Below, piece after piece: positions 9,257 to 18,593 of a stretch of DNA of 64,000 nt (positions are counted from its first letter, which is position 1; each line of letters starts with the position of its first letter). The translations under genes were made by a program, and so were the position numbers. This DNA is from Arthrobacter alpinus (GTDB lineage Bacteria > Actinomycetota > Actinomycetes > Actinomycetales > Micrococcaceae). The notes under the pieces were generated by a model that did not search any database, had not been told where the DNA came from, and worked only from the letters and a program-made list of their open reading frames with translations. The stretch lies in assembly GCF_900105965.1 (NCBI RefSeq), contig NZ_FNTV01000001.1, positions 2,976,001-3,040,000 of the forward strand. Reading direction: 5' to 3'.

Positions 9257-9282
9257 TCCCCATCGCACAAGGAGCAAGCAAC

Positions 9283-10605
9283 ATGAGCGCAGCATTTGAA
9301 CCCGCAATGACGCCGGAGCAGAGCAACGCCCAGGCAGCCGCAGCCCTCGAACTCGAGTGGGCTGCCAACCCCCGCTGGGCCGGGATCGAACGCACCTACT
9401 CCGCAGATGACGTGGTCAGGCTCCGTGGCCGCGTCACCGAAGAACAAACTTTGGCCCGCCGCGGCGCCGAAAAACTCTGGGACCAGCTGCGCAATGCCGG
9501 CCCGGAAGACTACACGAACGCCCTCGGCGCACTGACCGGAAACCAGGCAGTTCAGCAGGTCAAGGCCGGACTGAAAGCCATCTACCTTTCCGGTTGGCAG
9601 GTTGCCGCCGATGCCAACACCTCGGGCAACACCTACCCAGACCAGTCCCTGTACCCCGTCAACTCGGTCCCTACCGTTGTCCGGCGCATCAACAACGCCC
9701 TGCTCCGTGCTGACCAGATCGAGTTCTCCGAAGGAAAGCAGAGCGTTGAGGACTGGTTGGTGCCGATCGTGGCCGACGCCGAGGCCGGCTTTGGTGGCCC
9801 GCTGAACGCCTACGAACTCATGAAGTCCATGATCGCCGCCGGAGCGGCCGGTGTGCACTGGGAAGACCAGCTCGCCAGCGAGAAGAAGTGCGGACACTTG
9901 GGAGGGAAGGTCCTGATCCCCACGGCCCAGCATGTGCGCACGCTGAACGCAGCGCGCCTCGCTGCGGACGTCTCCGGCGTTCCCTCGGTCATCATTGCCC
10001 GCACAGACGCCGAGGCAGCCACCTTGATCACTTCCGACGTCGACGACCGCGACAAGCCGTTCATCACCGGCGAGCGCACTCCGGAAGGTTTCTACAACGT
10101 GCGCAACGGGATCGAACCGTGCATTGCCCGCGGCCTCGCCTACGCACCCCACGCCGATCTCCTCTGGATGGAAACTGGCACCCCGGACCTGGAGCACGCA
10201 AAGAAGTTTGCGGACGCCATCCACGCCCAGTACCCGGACCAGATGCTGGCCTACAACTGTTCACCGTCGTTCAACTGGAAAAAGCATTTGGACGACGCCA
10301 CGATCGCCAAGTTCCAACGCGAACTCGGCGCCATGGGCTTCAAGTTCCAGTTCATCACCCTGGCTGGTTTCCACGCCCTGAACTACTCGATGTTTGACCT
10401 CGCCCACGGTTATGCCCGGGATGGGATGAGCGCCTACGTCGAACTGCAGGAGCGCGAATTTGGCGCAGAAGATCGCGGCTACACCGCAACCAAGCACCAG
10501 CGCGAAGTGGGCACAGGCTACTTCGATCTGGTCGCGAGCGCACTGAACCCAAACAGCGGCACCCTCGCATTGGCTGGTTCCACCGAAGCCCAGCAGTTCC
10601 ACTAA
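9283..10605 (+). CDS. aceA: Isocitrate lyase
   Basis: The first enzyme of the glyoxylate shunt, cleaving isocitrate to glyoxylate and succinate in the cytoplasm. The 440 residues match the usual short bacterial form. The family signature KKCGHLGGK is at 201-209 with catalytic Cys203. Substrate-contacting segments NCSPSFNW and the DAEAGFGG loop (165-172) are intact. The ATG is preceded by AGGAG. It is followed by malate synthase in the same direction, so the full bypass is encoded together. This supports growth on acetate or fatty acids under the control of the divergent RamB-like regulator. A strong hairpin between aceA and aceB may give differential expression. Confidence 0.97.
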   Translation: MSAAFEPAMTPEQSNAQAAAALELEWAANPRWAGIERTYSADDVVRLRGRVTEEQTLARRGAEKLWDQLRNAGPEDYTNALGALTGNQAVQQVKAGLKAIYLSGWQVAADANTSGNTYPDQSLYPVNSVPTVVRRINNALLRADQIEFSEGKQSVEDWLVPIVADAEAGFGGPLNAYELMKSMIAAGAAGVHWEDQLASEKKCGHLGGKVLIPTAQHVRTLNAARLAADVSGVPSVIIARTDAEAATLITSDVDDRDKPFITGERTPEGFYNVRNGIEPCIARGLAYAPHADLLWMETGTPDLEHAKKFADAIHAQYPDQMLAYNCSPSFNWKKHLDDATIAKFQRELGAMGFKFQFITLAGFHALNYSMFDLAHGYARDGMSAYVELQEREFGAEDRGYTATKHQREVGTGYFDLVASALNPNSGTLALAGSTEAQQFH

Positions 10606-10620
10606 CGTCACTCTTTCCCA

Positions 10621-10689
10621 TCTGCGTGGCAGTTGTTGGACCGATTTGGCCGAAAATGGCGCATTTTCGTCCAGCAACTGCCACACAGA
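10621..10689 (+). terminator. 20-bp stem-loop between aceA and aceB
   Basis: Positions 10621-10640 and 10670-10689 pair over 20 bp with two wobble positions. The 29-nt loop holds a second small hairpin (CGAAAATG...CATTTTCG). It lies 15 bp after the aceA stop and 23 bp before the aceB start. With no T-run it may be a partial terminator or mRNA processing/stability element that lowers aceB relative to aceA. Confidence 0.6.
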
Positions 10690-10711
10690 TTAGCCAGACT
10701 TGGAGACTCCC

Positions 10712-12358
10712 ATGAACTCGACGAACAGCCTGAACGGAATCACGTTCAACGGCATCACCCTGACCGCTCCGCCCATCCACCGCCAGGAGGAAATCCTGAC
10801 CCCCGAGGCCCTGGATTTCATCGCAGCATTGAATCGAACCACGACGGCGCGGCGTGCGGACTTGCTGGCAGCCCGCCAAACCCGCCGCAGCCAGATCCTC
10901 AGCGGCAGCGACCCCCGCTATTTGCGTGAAACCTCCGCCATCCGGGAAGACCCGCGCTGGCGTGTTGCTCCCCCGGCTCCGGGCTTGGAAGACCGCCGCG
11001 TGGAAATCACCGGCCCGGTTGACCGCAAGATGACCATCAACGCCCTCAACTCCGGTGCGAAGGTCTGGCTGGCGGACATGGAGGACTCCTCCACCCCCAC
11101 TTGGGGCAATGTCATCCGCGGCCAGCTCAACCTGATCGATGCTTTGGAGCGCCGGATCGATTTCACCAGTCCCGAAGGCAAGGAGTACAAGCTGGCGCCC
11201 GCCGAGGAGCTGCCCACCATCGTGGTCCGTCCCCGCGGCTGGCACCTGCCGGAAAAGCACCTGCTGATCAACGGCAAGCCCATGGCAGGCGGCGTCGTGG
11301 ATTTCGGCCTCTACTTCTTCCACAACGCCCGCCGGCTCATCGCCCAAGGCAAGGGCCCGTACTTCTACCTGCCGAAGATTGAAAACCACCAGGAGGCACG
11401 CCTCTGGAATGACATCTTCATCCAGGCACAGGACCTGCTCGGCATCCCACAGGGCACCATCCGTGCGACGGTTCTCATCGAGACCATCACGGCAGCCTTC
11501 GAGATGGAGGAAATCCTTTACGAACTGCGCGACCATGCATCAGGCTTGAATGCTGGCCGCTGGGATTATCTGTTCTCCGTCATCAAGAACTTCCGCACCC
11601 GTGGCCCACGGTTTGTCCTCCCTGACCGCAACCAGATCACCATGACGGCACCGTTCATGCGCGCCTACACCGAGCAGCTTGTCCGCGCCTGCCACACCCG
11701 GGGTGCCATGGCCATTGGCGGCATGGCAGCATTTGTGCCCAACCGCCGCGATCCGGAGGCCAATGCAAATGCCATGGCCAAGGTGCGCGCAGACAAGACG
11801 CGGGAGGCCAACGACGGTTTTGACGGTTCGTGGGTGGCCCACCCGGACCTGGTTCCCGTGGCCATGGAAGTCTTCGATGCAGTCTTGGGCTGGAACCCGA
11901 ACCAGATCACCCGCACTCGCGAAGATGTGGAGCTCGATGACCGCGCCTTGCTAAACGTTGAAGCCACCCAGGGCAACATCACCGAACAAGGCATCCGCGA
12001 CAACATCTGGGTAGGAGTCCAGTACATCGAGTCCTGGCTGCGTGGCCACGGGGCCGTGGCCCTGAACAACCTCATGGAGGACGCCGCCACCGCGGAAATC
12101 TCCCGCTCCCAGATCTGGCAGTGGATCCACAGCCAGGCCATCACGGATCGGGGCGAACTCATCACCTACGACTGGGTCAAGGAGATGTTGGAGGAGGAAT
12201 TCGCCAAGCTCCCCCGCTTCGAAGACGACCGCTTCCAAGACGCCTTGGAAATCTTCACGGACGTTGCCATGGGCGAGGAATTCCCGGCCTTCCTGACCAC
12301 CTCCGCCTACGCCAACTACCTCCATGCAACACCGGAGCGTGAGCTGGCGACTGCATAA
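10712..12358 (+). CDS. aceB: Malate synthase A
   Basis: Condenses glyoxylate with acetyl-CoA to malate, the second step of the glyoxylate shunt. The 548 residues fit the A isoform. The signature [16 protein letters not shown] is complete. The active-site neighbourhood [12 protein letters not shown] and the conserved [12 protein letters not shown] segment are present. The start is ATG at 10712 with GGAG six bases upstream; a TTG 12 bases earlier is in frame but overlaps the ribosome site. It is downstream of aceA in the same direction. Two large inverted repeats follow the stop. Confidence 0.96.
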   Translation: MNSTNSLNGITFNGITLTAPPIHRQEEILTPEALDFIAALNRTTTARRADLLAARQTRRSQILSGSDPRYLRETSAIREDPRWRVAPPAPGLEDRRVEITGPVDRKMTINALNSGAKVWLADMEDSSTPTWGNVIRGQLNLIDALERRIDFTSPEGKEYKLAPAEELPTIVVRPRGWHLPEKHLLINGKPMAGGVVDFGLYFFHNARRLIAQGKGPYFYLPKIENHQEARLWNDIFIQAQDLLGIPQGTIRATVLIETITAAFEMEEILYELRDHASGLNAGRWDYLFSVIKNFRTRGPRFVLPDRNQITMTAPFMRAYTEQLVRACHTRGAMAIGGMAAFVPNRRDPEANANAMAKVRADKTREANDGFDGSWVAHPDLVPVAMEVFDAVLGWNPNQITRTREDVELDDRALLNVEATQGNITEQGIRDNIWVGVQYIESWLRGHGAVALNNLMEDAATAEISRSQIWQWIHSQAITDRGELITYDWVKEMLEEEFAKLPRFEDDRFQDALEIFTDVAMGEEFPAFLTTSAYANYLHATPERELATA

Positions 12359-12361
12359 GTT

Positions 12362-12426
12362 TGCTTGCTTTCACCGGATGCGACGCCACTGCAAGCCCGA
12401 GATCCGGGTCCCGGTGAAAGCAAGCA
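12362..12426. repeat. 16-bp perfect inverted repeat after aceB
   Basis: TGCTTGCTTTCACCGG (12362-12377) pairs perfectly with CCGGTGAAAGCAAGCA (12411-12426) across a 33-nt loop, beginning four bases after the aceB stop codon. It is probably the first of two successive transcription-ending structures. Confidence 0.65.
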
Positions 12427-12480
12427 GGACAACCCCGTCCCTCCCCACGGCGTGCCAACTTTCCACCACCCTCGCCGAGG

Positions 12481-12538
12481 GCGTGCCAAACGGGTGGGGG
12501 CCCATGAAATTTCATGGGCCCCCACCCGTTTGGCACGC
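12481..12538. repeat. Perfect 58-bp palindrome between aceB and the DsbA-like gene
   Basis: The sequence is its own reverse complement over 58 bp: 29 bp from GCGTGCCAAACGGGTGGGGG through CATGAAA and then the exact complement, with no spacer. An additional imperfect GGCGTGCCAA occurs 38 bp upstream. As RNA it would make a very stable hairpin; as DNA it could extrude a cruciform. Confidence 0.75.
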
Positions 12539-12621
12539 CGCCAGCAATCCATGCAAGTAAGGTCAGTCACTGGAACCGGCCCCCGCGGAATAATCGCCGC
12601 ACCCTCCCAGTTTCCGCCAGT

Positions 12622-13326
12622 ATGAAGATTGAGATCTGGTCCGACGTGGCCTGCCCCTGGTGCTACATTGGCAAGCGCCGTTTTGAAACAGCCCTGAACG
12701 GCTTTGCACACAAGGATTCCGTGGAGGTGCAGTGGCGCAGCTACCAGCTGGACCCCACCATCCCCGAGCACTACGACGGCACCGAGCTGAGTTACCTGAG
12801 CGACCGCAAGGGCATGGACCCGGCGCAGGTCAAGGGCATGTTCGCCCACGTCACCGAGCAGGCTGCCGGTGAGGGCCTGAACTACAAGTTCGACGACGTT
12901 GTGGTGGCCAACAGCTTCAACGCCCACCAGCTGCTGCACCTGGCCAAGGCGAATGGAAAGGGCGACGCCGTCAAGGAAGCCCTGCTCTCGGCTCACTTTG
13001 AGCACGGCGTGGACATTGGCGCCCGCGAGGCACTGGTCAAGGTCGGCACCGAAGCCGGACTGTCCGCCGTCGACATCAACGAGGCACTGGACTCCGATAC
13101 GTATGCCGATGACGTCCGCCACGACTTCGCCGAGGCCCGGGCGCTCGGCGTGACCGGCGTTCCATTCTTCGTGATCGACCGCAAGTACGGCCTGTCCGGC
13201 GCCCAGCCGGCCGAGCTGTTCTCACAGGCCCTCGAGCAGGCCTGGCAGGAAGCCAACCCGCTGACCATGGTCGGGGCCGGCGGAACCGATGCCGAGGCGT
13301 GCGGCCCGGACGGCTGCGCTGTCTAA
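12622..13326 (+). CDS. DsbA-family FrnE-like thiol oxidoreductase
   Basis: A 234-residue thioredoxin-fold protein of the DsbA/FrnE group. CPWC is at residues 11-14 directly after the first beta strand (IEIWSDVA), then a long helical insertion, and the cis-proline loop GVTGVPFFVID near residue 180. There is no signal peptide, so it acts in the cytoplasm, unlike DsbA. FrnE relatives are disulfide isomerases linked to oxidative stress. The closely related 2-hydroxychromene-2-carboxylate isomerases lack the CxxC pair seen here. The C-terminal tail contains EACGPDGCAV, a possible extra metal or disulfide site. A canonical terminator follows. Confidence 0.88.
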   Translation: MKIEIWSDVACPWCYIGKRRFETALNGFAHKDSVEVQWRSYQLDPTIPEHYDGTELSYLSDRKGMDPAQVKGMFAHVTEQAAGEGLNYKFDDVVVANSFNAHQLLHLAKANGKGDAVKEALLSAHFEHGVDIGAREALVKVGTEAGLSAVDINEALDSDTYADDVRHDFAEARALGVTGVPFFVIDRKYGLSGAQPAELFSQALEQAWQEANPLTMVGAGGTDAEACGPDGCAV

Positions 13327-13340
13327 AGCAGCACCTTTGT

Positions 13341-13376
13341 GGGCTGGCCGGTTCCCACCGGCTGGCCCGCTTTTTT
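13341..13376 (+). terminator. Intrinsic terminator after the FrnE-like gene
   Basis: GGGCTGGCCGGT and ACCGGCTGGCCC form a GC-rich stem with a small internal mismatch and a short loop, followed at once by TTTTTT, 15 bp after the stop. This is the clearest rho-independent terminator of the window. Confidence 0.85.
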
Positions 13377-13453
13377 GTTGAAGCACCGATCCGGGGGCCG
13401 GACACAGCGCTGCCGGCGTTGACGTAGGCTGGGATTTCTGGCAGTTCCCGCTG

Positions 13454-14569
13454 ATGTCTCGATCGGAGCCCTCCTTGCATCAAACGCCCAGCATCCCCTG
13501 GTTCAGGCGCCTGCCGCTGTCCGCAGTCATCGCCAGCGCCGTTGCCGTGGCACTAGTGGCGGGGCTGGCCGGAGGCTGGATCACCTACCTGCTGACGCGT
13601 CCCGCGACCACAAGCGTTGCTGCCGGTGCAGGGGTGTGTGATTCCACAGCCGTTGCCAATCAGGTGCTGCCCGGGGTGGTCACCGTATCCGTCAGCAATG
13701 GTGACGCCAGCGGCGTGGGAAGTGGCGTCATTGTCCGCAAGGAAGGCTACATTATGACGAACAACCACGTCATTTCCGCAGCGGCAAACGGTGGCACCAT
13801 TGAGGTGTTGTTCAGCGATGGCAATAGCTCCGAGGCGGAACTTGTGGGCCGTGATCCCAAGTCGGATCTTGCTGTCCTGAAGGTAAAGTCCGGCAAGACG
13901 CTGCCCACCGTTGAACTGGGCAGGTCTGCCAACGTTTTGGTGGGCCAGCCGGTGGTGGCGCTCGGCGCGCCCCTGGGCCTCTCCAGCACCGTTACCTCCG
14001 GCATTGTCAGCGCACTGGGCCGGAACGTGCCCGTTCCCAGCGACGACGACTCAGCAGCCGTACTGGTTGGCGCCATCCAAACTGACGCCTCCATCAACCC
14101 CGGAAATTCCGGCGGCGCACTGGTTGACTGCGCCGGGCAACTGATTGGCATCAACAGCGCCATCGCCACCATCCCCAACGAAGCCAATGTTTCCACCGGA
14201 AGCGTGGGCATTGGATTCTCCATCCCCGTTGACCTGGCAGCCCGGATCACGGAGCAACTCATCGACACAGGCAAAGTGGCTTACCCATTCTTCGGCGTGA
14301 GCGCCGTTCCGCTCCCGCCCGAGGCCGCGGCGCAGTTTGGCGTATCGGACGGCCTGTACCTGCAGTCTGTACTGCCCGGCGGCCCCGCAGACAAGGCCGG
14401 TTTGCAGCGCAGCGACGTTGTGACGCTCCTGGACGACCGCCCGGCCACCAGCATTGCCGTGCTGTCGGAAGTCACGCTCGGCAAGAAGGCCGGGGACATC
14501 ATCAAGGTCACTTATGTACGCGACGGCAAGACGGCCACCACCAACCTCACCCTGGGAACAATTCCCTAA
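13454..14569 (+). CDS. Membrane-anchored HtrA/DegP-type S1C serine protease with PDZ domain
   Basis: A 371-residue protein with one N-terminal membrane anchor (about 22-48) and an extracytoplasmic trypsin-like domain. The catalytic triad is His105 (TNNHV), Asp138 (SDLAVLK) and Ser219 (PGNSGG). A PDZ domain occupies the last 90 residues. The family degrades or chaperones misfolded envelope proteins. Length and order match actinobacterial PepD/HtrA proteins, although the cytoplasmic leader is short. ATG at 13454 lacks a clear ribosome site. TTG at 13475 has GGAG six bases upstream and may be the true start, costing only seven residues. No two-component genes sit beside it. Confidence 0.92.
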   Translation: MSRSEPSLHQTPSIPWFRRLPLSAVIASAVAVALVAGLAGGWITYLLTRPATTSVAAGAGVCDSTAVANQVLPGVVTVSVSNGDASGVGSGVIVRKEGYIMTNNHVISAAANGGTIEVLFSDGNSSEAELVGRDPKSDLAVLKVKSGKTLPTVELGRSANVLVGQPVVALGAPLGLSSTVTSGIVSALGRNVPVPSDDDSAAVLVGAIQTDASINPGNSGGALVDCAGQLIGINSAIATIPNEANVSTGSVGIGFSIPVDLAARITEQLIDTGKVAYPFFGVSAVPLPPEAAAQFGVSDGLYLQSVLPGGPADKAGLQRSDVVTLLDDRPATSIAVLSEVTLGKKAGDIIKVTYVRDGKTATTNLTLGTIP

Positions 14570-14594
14570 AGCCAGGCCCGGTCGAGTCGCCTGC

Positions 14595-15479
14595 CTAGTG
14601 GTCATCCATTGGGTAGGCGACTATCGCGATCCTGGTGCCCGTGGGATCCCAGCTGGGCACATTCATGGTGCCCTGGCCGCCGAACACTTCGGCCAGGGTC
14701 ACCGTGGTGCCGTCCTTCTCCAGTATCCGGACCTGGACGTCAACATCCTCCGGGTGCCCCAGCGTGCCGGGCGGGAAACTGACGTAAGCAAGCCGGGTCC
14801 CGTCCGGTGACGGGTGTGGGAACCAGTTGACCCGCTCGTCGTGGGTGAGCTGTTCCGGGGTGCCGCCAGAGACCGACATCCGGAACAGTTGGGCGTGGCC
14901 AGGGACCGTGGAACCACGTTCGGAGTTGAAGTAGATCCACTGCCCGTCGGGCGAGAATTCGGCACCGTCGTCCGGGTGAGCGTCGTCGGTGAGCTGCACA
15001 TCCGCCCCGCCTGCCACCGGTAGCACATACACGTTGGTGCGGACCTGCCCGTCGTTGAGCGCCAGTCCAATGTAGGCCAGCCACGAACCGTCCGGGGAAA
15101 CGCCGTGCAGGTAGTGCTTGAAGTGGGGTCCGTTGTCATTCGTCACGCGGCGCGGCCCCGCACTCCCTGCCGCAAGACCCACGGCGTAGATATGCCCGTC
15201 CTCGCTGGAAACAAAGGCGGTCCGCCCGTCGGGGCCGATCACGTGGTCATTGTTGATCTCGGCGATGCCGCCCAAGAAAATCTCCTGGAGTTCCCCGGCG
15301 TCGACCCCCAGCTGGAACAACCCGCCGTCACCGTTGATCAGCAGCGACGAGCCGTCGGGGCTCCAGTTGGGCGCCTCGAAGAGCAGCGTGTCGCTGGAGT
15401 ACCGCAGCGTTGGCTCTGCCGTCTCCACATCGATCACATAGAGTTCGGCTCGTTGCCCGTTTCGAAGCTGTCGTGCCAT
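14595..15479 (-). CDS. TolB/WD40-like beta-propeller protein
   Basis: This 294-residue protein is built of repeated blades with the TolB-type signature: WSPDGSSLLI, VSPDGSWLAYI, FSPDGQWIYFNS, PSPDGTRLAYVS and WDPTGTRIAIV. These are PD40/WD40-like propeller motifs spaced about 45-50 residues apart. There is no signal peptide, so it is probably cytoplasmic. Start ATG at 15479 follows AAGGCGG. It lies downstream of the thuA-like gene in the same direction and could be the last gene of that transcript. The blade sequence with LFRMSVSGGTPEQLTHD is typical of proteins that bind sugars or oligomers, but no activity can be assigned. Confidence 0.82.
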   Translation of the reverse strand: MARQLRNGQRAELYVIDVETAEPTLRYSSDTLLFEAPNWSPDGSSLLINGDGGLFQLGVDAGELQEIFLGGIAEINNDHVIGPDGRTAFVSSEDGHIYAVGLAAGSAGPRRVTNDNGPHFKHYLHGVSPDGSWLAYIGLALNDGQVRTNVYVLPVAGGADVQLTDDAHPDDGAEFSPDGQWIYFNSERGSTVPGHAQLFRMSVSGGTPEQLTHDERVNWFPHPSPDGTRLAYVSFPPGTLGHPEDVDVQVRILEKDGTTVTLAEVFGGQGTMNVPSWDPTGTRIAIVAYPMDDH

Positions 15480-15490
15480 GGTGTCCGCCT

Positions 15491-15557
15491 TGGTTGGGCC
15501 CACACGCCCGAGGGACCCGACGCGAGCTAGCGAGCGTTGGGAGGGCGCGGGGACTAG
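15491..15557. repeat. Gene-end repeat, copy A
   Basis: This stretch (GGTTGGGCCCAC, CGAGGGACCC, then GGGAGGGCGCGGGGACTAG) resembles 19784-19857 in order and sequence. In both places the minus-strand stop codon (CTA) of the gene to the right lies inside the terminal GGGGACTAG. It is probably a dispersed terminator-like element. Confidence 0.5.
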
Positions 15558-16297
15558 TTAATGAATGATTCCCAGGCCGGATTGCTCACCACAGGGTGCG
15601 CCCGGTGCTGATTCGGCTGCGCCACCCAGCCAACCCCGTTGGCGAGGACGCGCTGAACCTGCGGATGGTGGTAAACAGGGTATTCCTGATCGCCCGGGCT
15701 GAAGTAGAAGATCCGTCCCTTGCCGCGTGAGAAGGTGACGCCGGAGCGGAACACCTCTCCCCCGGCAAAGGAGCTGATGAAGATCAGGTCATCGGGCTCG
15801 GGGATATCAAACAGTTCACCGTACATTTCCTGCTTCGGGATGACGATGGGGCTTTCAATGCCAGCCGCGATGGGGTGTGAGGGCTTGACCGTCCACACAA
15901 GTTCGCGTTCGCCCTCATTGCGCCATTTCAAAGAGCAGGTGGTGCCGAGCAGCTTGATGAAAATCTTGGAAAAGTGCGCCGAGTGCAGCGCCACGAGCCC
16001 CATCCCGCCAAGCACGTGGCGCTGCACGCGCTCCACCACCTCGTCGGCGACGTCGCCGTGGGCAATATGGCCCCACCAGAGGACGACGTCGGTCGCCGCC
16101 AAGGTTTCTTCGCTCTGGCCATGCTCGGGGTCGGCCAGGGTGGCCGTGGTGATGTTGGCGTCAGGGTAGTACTCGCGCAGCGCCTCGGCGATGGTGCCGT
16201 GCATGCCCGCAGGGTACATGTCCCCGATGGTGGCGGGTTCGTTGTTGAGCTCGTGGACGCCTTCGTTCCAGACCAGGATGTTGAGCTTTTCAGCCAT
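15554..16297 (-). CDS. ThuA-domain protein (trehalose-utilisation type)
   Basis: A 247-residue protein covering the whole ThuA domain, a class-I-glutaminase-like fold. Visible family segments are ILVWNEGVHE at the N terminus, DVVLWWGHIAHGDV near 75, GLVALHSAHFSKIF near 100 and GKGRIFYFSPGDQEYP near 200. In rhizobia ThuA works with ThuB, a Gfo/Idh dehydrogenase, in making 3-keto derivatives of trehalose and related disaccharides. Here it lies 2 bp downstream of such a dehydrogenase gene (16300-17403), so the pair is conserved. Transcription is probably from the promoter at 17532-17568, shared with the other sugar operons through a common operator. Confidence 0.88.
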   Translation of the reverse strand: MAEKLNILVWNEGVHELNNEPATIGDMYPAGMHGTIAEALREYYPDANITTATLADPEHGQSEETLAATDVVLWWGHIAHGDVADEVVERVQRHVLGGMGLVALHSAHFSKIFIKLLGTTCSLKWRNEGERELVWTVKPSHPIAAGIESPIVIPKQEMYGELFDIPEPDDLIFISSFAGGEVFRSGVTFSRGKGRIFYFSPGDQEYPVYHHPQVQRVLANGVGWVAQPNQHRAHPVVSNPAWESFIN

Positions 16298-16299
16298 GG

Positions 16300-17403
16300 T
16301 TAGAGCCTCACTTCACGCTGTTCAAGGGCGGATTTGTAGCACGCATCGATAATAAGTGCCCGGTTCAGGGCTACGGAACCGTCGTACTGGCCCCAGACCC
16401 CTGCGCCGCTGCGGACGGCCGCGACGAACTCGTCGATAACCGATTGGTGGTTGCCATCTTCAAGGGGCTCCGCCACATAGTCGGCGTTGACGTCTTCTTT
16501 GTCGGTGAAGACGCGCAAGCCGGAATCGGATATCTGGAGTGACTGCGCAGCGCGCAATTCAGCGCCGCCGTCGGTTCCGTAAACACGGAAGTCCATGAGA
16601 TCGGCGGGATCGCGGTAGCTGGCCCAGCCGGCCTCCACCACCAAGGTGACGCCGCCTTCCAGACGGATGAATGCCGAGGCGAAGTCTTCCACCTCAAACT
16701 TGTTGTTTGCCGAAGCTGCGATGTAGGTGGCGTCGCCGCCGCGACCCTGGGCACCCAGTTCTGAGTAGGCAGAAGCTGAGACGGAGATGACCTTGGGCTC
16801 ACCCAGCAGGTGCAGCGCATAGTCCAGGACATGCACCCCAATGTCAGCCAAGGGTCCGCCACCGGACAGCTCGGGGTTCGTAAACCAGCTGCCCAGCGTG
16901 GGGATTCCTCGGCGGCGAAGCCAGGAAGCCTTCGCGTAGTACGGGCGTCCCAGCTCGCCGTCGTCAATGATGCTCTTGAGTTTTTTGACGTCGCCACGTC
17001 GTCGATGATTGAAGACAACGTCCAAGACACGGCCGGCCTGGCGGGCAGCAGCAACCATGGCCGCGCCCTCTTCACCGTTGCGGGCCAGCGGCTTTTCGCT
17101 GAGGACATGCAGTCCGCGTTCCAGCGCGGCGATGGTGATGGGCGCATGCAGGAAGGTCGGAACGGCCACGCTGACTGCGTCCAAACCTTCCAGTTCCAGA
17201 AGATCTTCCCAGCGGGAAAACCCATGGGGGATGTTGTACTCGGTCTGGAGCTGGGCCAGGAGTTCGGATTCCATGCCCGCCACAGCAACAACTTCCACAC
17301 CGGCCACATTGCTAAAGGCCTTTATGTGTTGCTGCCCGGCCCAACCAACACCCACTACACCAACCTTGAGAGGTACGGTTTTGCTCAAATTTGAATCACT
17401 CAT
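16300..17403 (-). CDS. Gfo/Idh/MocA-family sugar dehydrogenase (ThuB-like)
   Basis: A 367-residue NAD(P)-dependent oxidoreductase. The dinucleotide motif GVVGVGWAGQQH is at residues 14-25, the family motif EKPLARN near 100 and the C-terminal beta sheet domain contains GGPLADIGVHVLDYAL. It would oxidise a hydroxyl of a sugar or glycoside. The start ATG at 17403 follows GAAGAGG; upstream in-frame codons are less coding-like. It precedes thuA by 2 bp, forming a ThuB-ThuA pair. The upstream promoter carries the same dyad as the ABC transporter and the isomerase operon, so it belongs to the same regulon. Substrate unknown; C3 oxidation of a glycoside is inferred from the pairing. Confidence 0.9.
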   Translation of the reverse strand: MSDSNLSKTVPLKVGVVGVGWAGQQHIKAFSNVAGVEVVAVAGMESELLAQLQTEYNIPHGFSRWEDLLELEGLDAVSVAVPTFLHAPITIAALERGLHVLSEKPLARNGEEGAAMVAAARQAGRVLDVVFNHRRRGDVKKLKSIIDDGELGRPYYAKASWLRRRGIPTLGSWFTNPELSGGGPLADIGVHVLDYALHLLGEPKVISVSASAYSELGAQGRGGDATYIAASANNKFEVEDFASAFIRLEGGVTLVVEAGWASYRDPADLMDFRVYGTDGGAELRAAQSLQISDSGLRVFTDKEDVNADYVAEPLEDGNHQSVIDEFVAAVRSGAGVWGQYDGSVALNRALIIDACYKSALEQREVRL

Positions 17404-17531
17404 CGAATGCCTCTTCTTGTTTCGTACCGGGAACGGAGCGCCAATCCGGGTTAACGAAACTTGGGGCACCGGATGTTCAAGGTTGTGTTGGTGGCCTGCC
17501 TAGGGACAAGCCACCTTACGAACAAGCATTA

Positions 17532-17568
17532 AATCTAGATGAGCTTATGACGACCGTCAATCAAAAGT
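17532..17568 (-). promoter_or_regulatory. Promoter with regulon operator, thuB-thuA operon
   Basis: Reading on the minus strand: -35 TTGACG (17555-17560), 17-bp spacer, -10 TAGATT (17532-17537). The -35 lies inside a dyad with arms ACTTTTGA and TCATAAGC separated by 10 bp (17543-17568). The same arrangement recurs at 21242-21278 and 23853-23890. A protein bound here would block the -35. Confidence 0.75.
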
Positions 17569-17753
17569 GGCTCATGTTCAAAGATTACTTAAAATCAGAG
17601 GAAATTCGATGACGGCTTTACTTCGAGAAGATATGTCAGGGTACTTATGGCACTCATCTGGTAAAAGTCACCACTCCCTTTGCTGTGCTCTCGCCGCACC
17701 CTGGGTGCGGTGCCGGTGCAGTCCAAACTGCTTTGTCTCCGGCACCGCGGGCC

Positions 17754-18593
17754 TTACTTAACGGCTCCGGCCGTCAGACCAGCCACAAAGTTCTTCTGGA
17801 GAAGCAGGAAGCCGATCACGATGGGGATGCTGACAACCACCGAGGCGGCCATGATCTGGTTCCAGTAGACATTGGTCTGTGTTGAGTAGAGCTGAAGGCC
17901 CACCGCCAGGGTCCGGTTCGCGTCGGTAGTCATGACTGAGGCGAACAGGACTTCACCCCAACTGGTCATGAAACTGTAGATGGCGACGGCGACGAGTCCG
18001 GGCCGGGCCGCGGGCAGGATCACCTTGATCAGTGCGCGCATGGGACCGCAGCCATCCACCTTGGCGGCTTCATCCAGTTCGCGCGGGATGCCATCGAAGT
18101 AGCCTGCGAGCATCCAGATGGAGAACGGCAGCGAGAAGGTCAGGTACGTGATGATCAAACCGACCCGGGTACCTACCAGCTGAACACCGAAGTTGGTGTT
18201 GATGTTCACGAATATCAAGAACAACGGCAGCAGGAACAGCACGCCGGGCAACATTTGAGTGGACAAGACCGTGCCGGAGAAAAGCGCGCGGCCGCGGAAG
18301 GTGTAACGGGAGATGGCATAGGAGGCGAAGATCGCGATGATCAGGGAGAGCAGAGTTGCAACGGTGGAGACAATGACGGAGTTCAGGAAGTAGTCTGCCA
18401 GCGGAACTGTCTTCCACATGTCAATGTATGGCTGAATCGTCAGTGTTTCAGGCCACCAGGAGAACGAACCTTGTACGTCCTTCAGTGGCTTCAGTCCTGA
18501 GATCACCATGACGTAGATGGGGATGATGGTGAAGATGCTCAGCAGGGTAATGGTGACGATTCTAAAGACCTTGGCGCCGGTTGTTTCATGCAT
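17754..18593 (-). CDS. Carbohydrate ABC transporter permease (MalG-type)
   Basis: A 279-residue inner-membrane permease with six predicted helices. The cytoplasmic EAA loop reads PRELDEAAKVDG then ILPAARPG, the site that docks the ATPase. It is of the CUT1 family and is the second permease of the importer encoded by 17754-21153. Its start overlaps the end of the MalF-type gene by 8 bp, indicating translational coupling. No ATPase gene follows; actinobacteria commonly use one shared MsiK-type ATPase for several CUT1 importers. The substrate is probably an oligosaccharide or glycoside degraded by the dehydrogenases of this cluster. Confidence 0.93.
   Translation of the reverse strand: MHETTGAKVFRIVTITLLSIFTIIPIYVMVISGLKPLKDVQGSFSWWPETLTIQPYIDMWKTVPLADYFLNSVIVSTVATLLSLIIAIFASYAISRYTFRGRALFSGTVLSTQMLPGVLFLLPLFLIFVNINTNFGVQLVGTRVGLIITYLTFSLPFSIWMLAGYFDGIPRELDEAAKVDGCGPMRALIKVILPAARPGLVAVAIYSFMTSWGEVLFASVMTTDANRTLAVGLQLYSTQTNVYWNQIMAASVVVSIPIVIGFLLLQKNFVAGLTAGAVK

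Noticed and set aside
10355..11536. 393-codon open frame on the minus strand
   Set aside because: Antisense to aceA and aceB, both recognised by complete family signatures; no ribosome site.
12316..13122. 268-codon open frame on the minus strand
   Set aside because: Runs through the palindrome and antisense to the FrnE-like gene; no domain and implausible composition.
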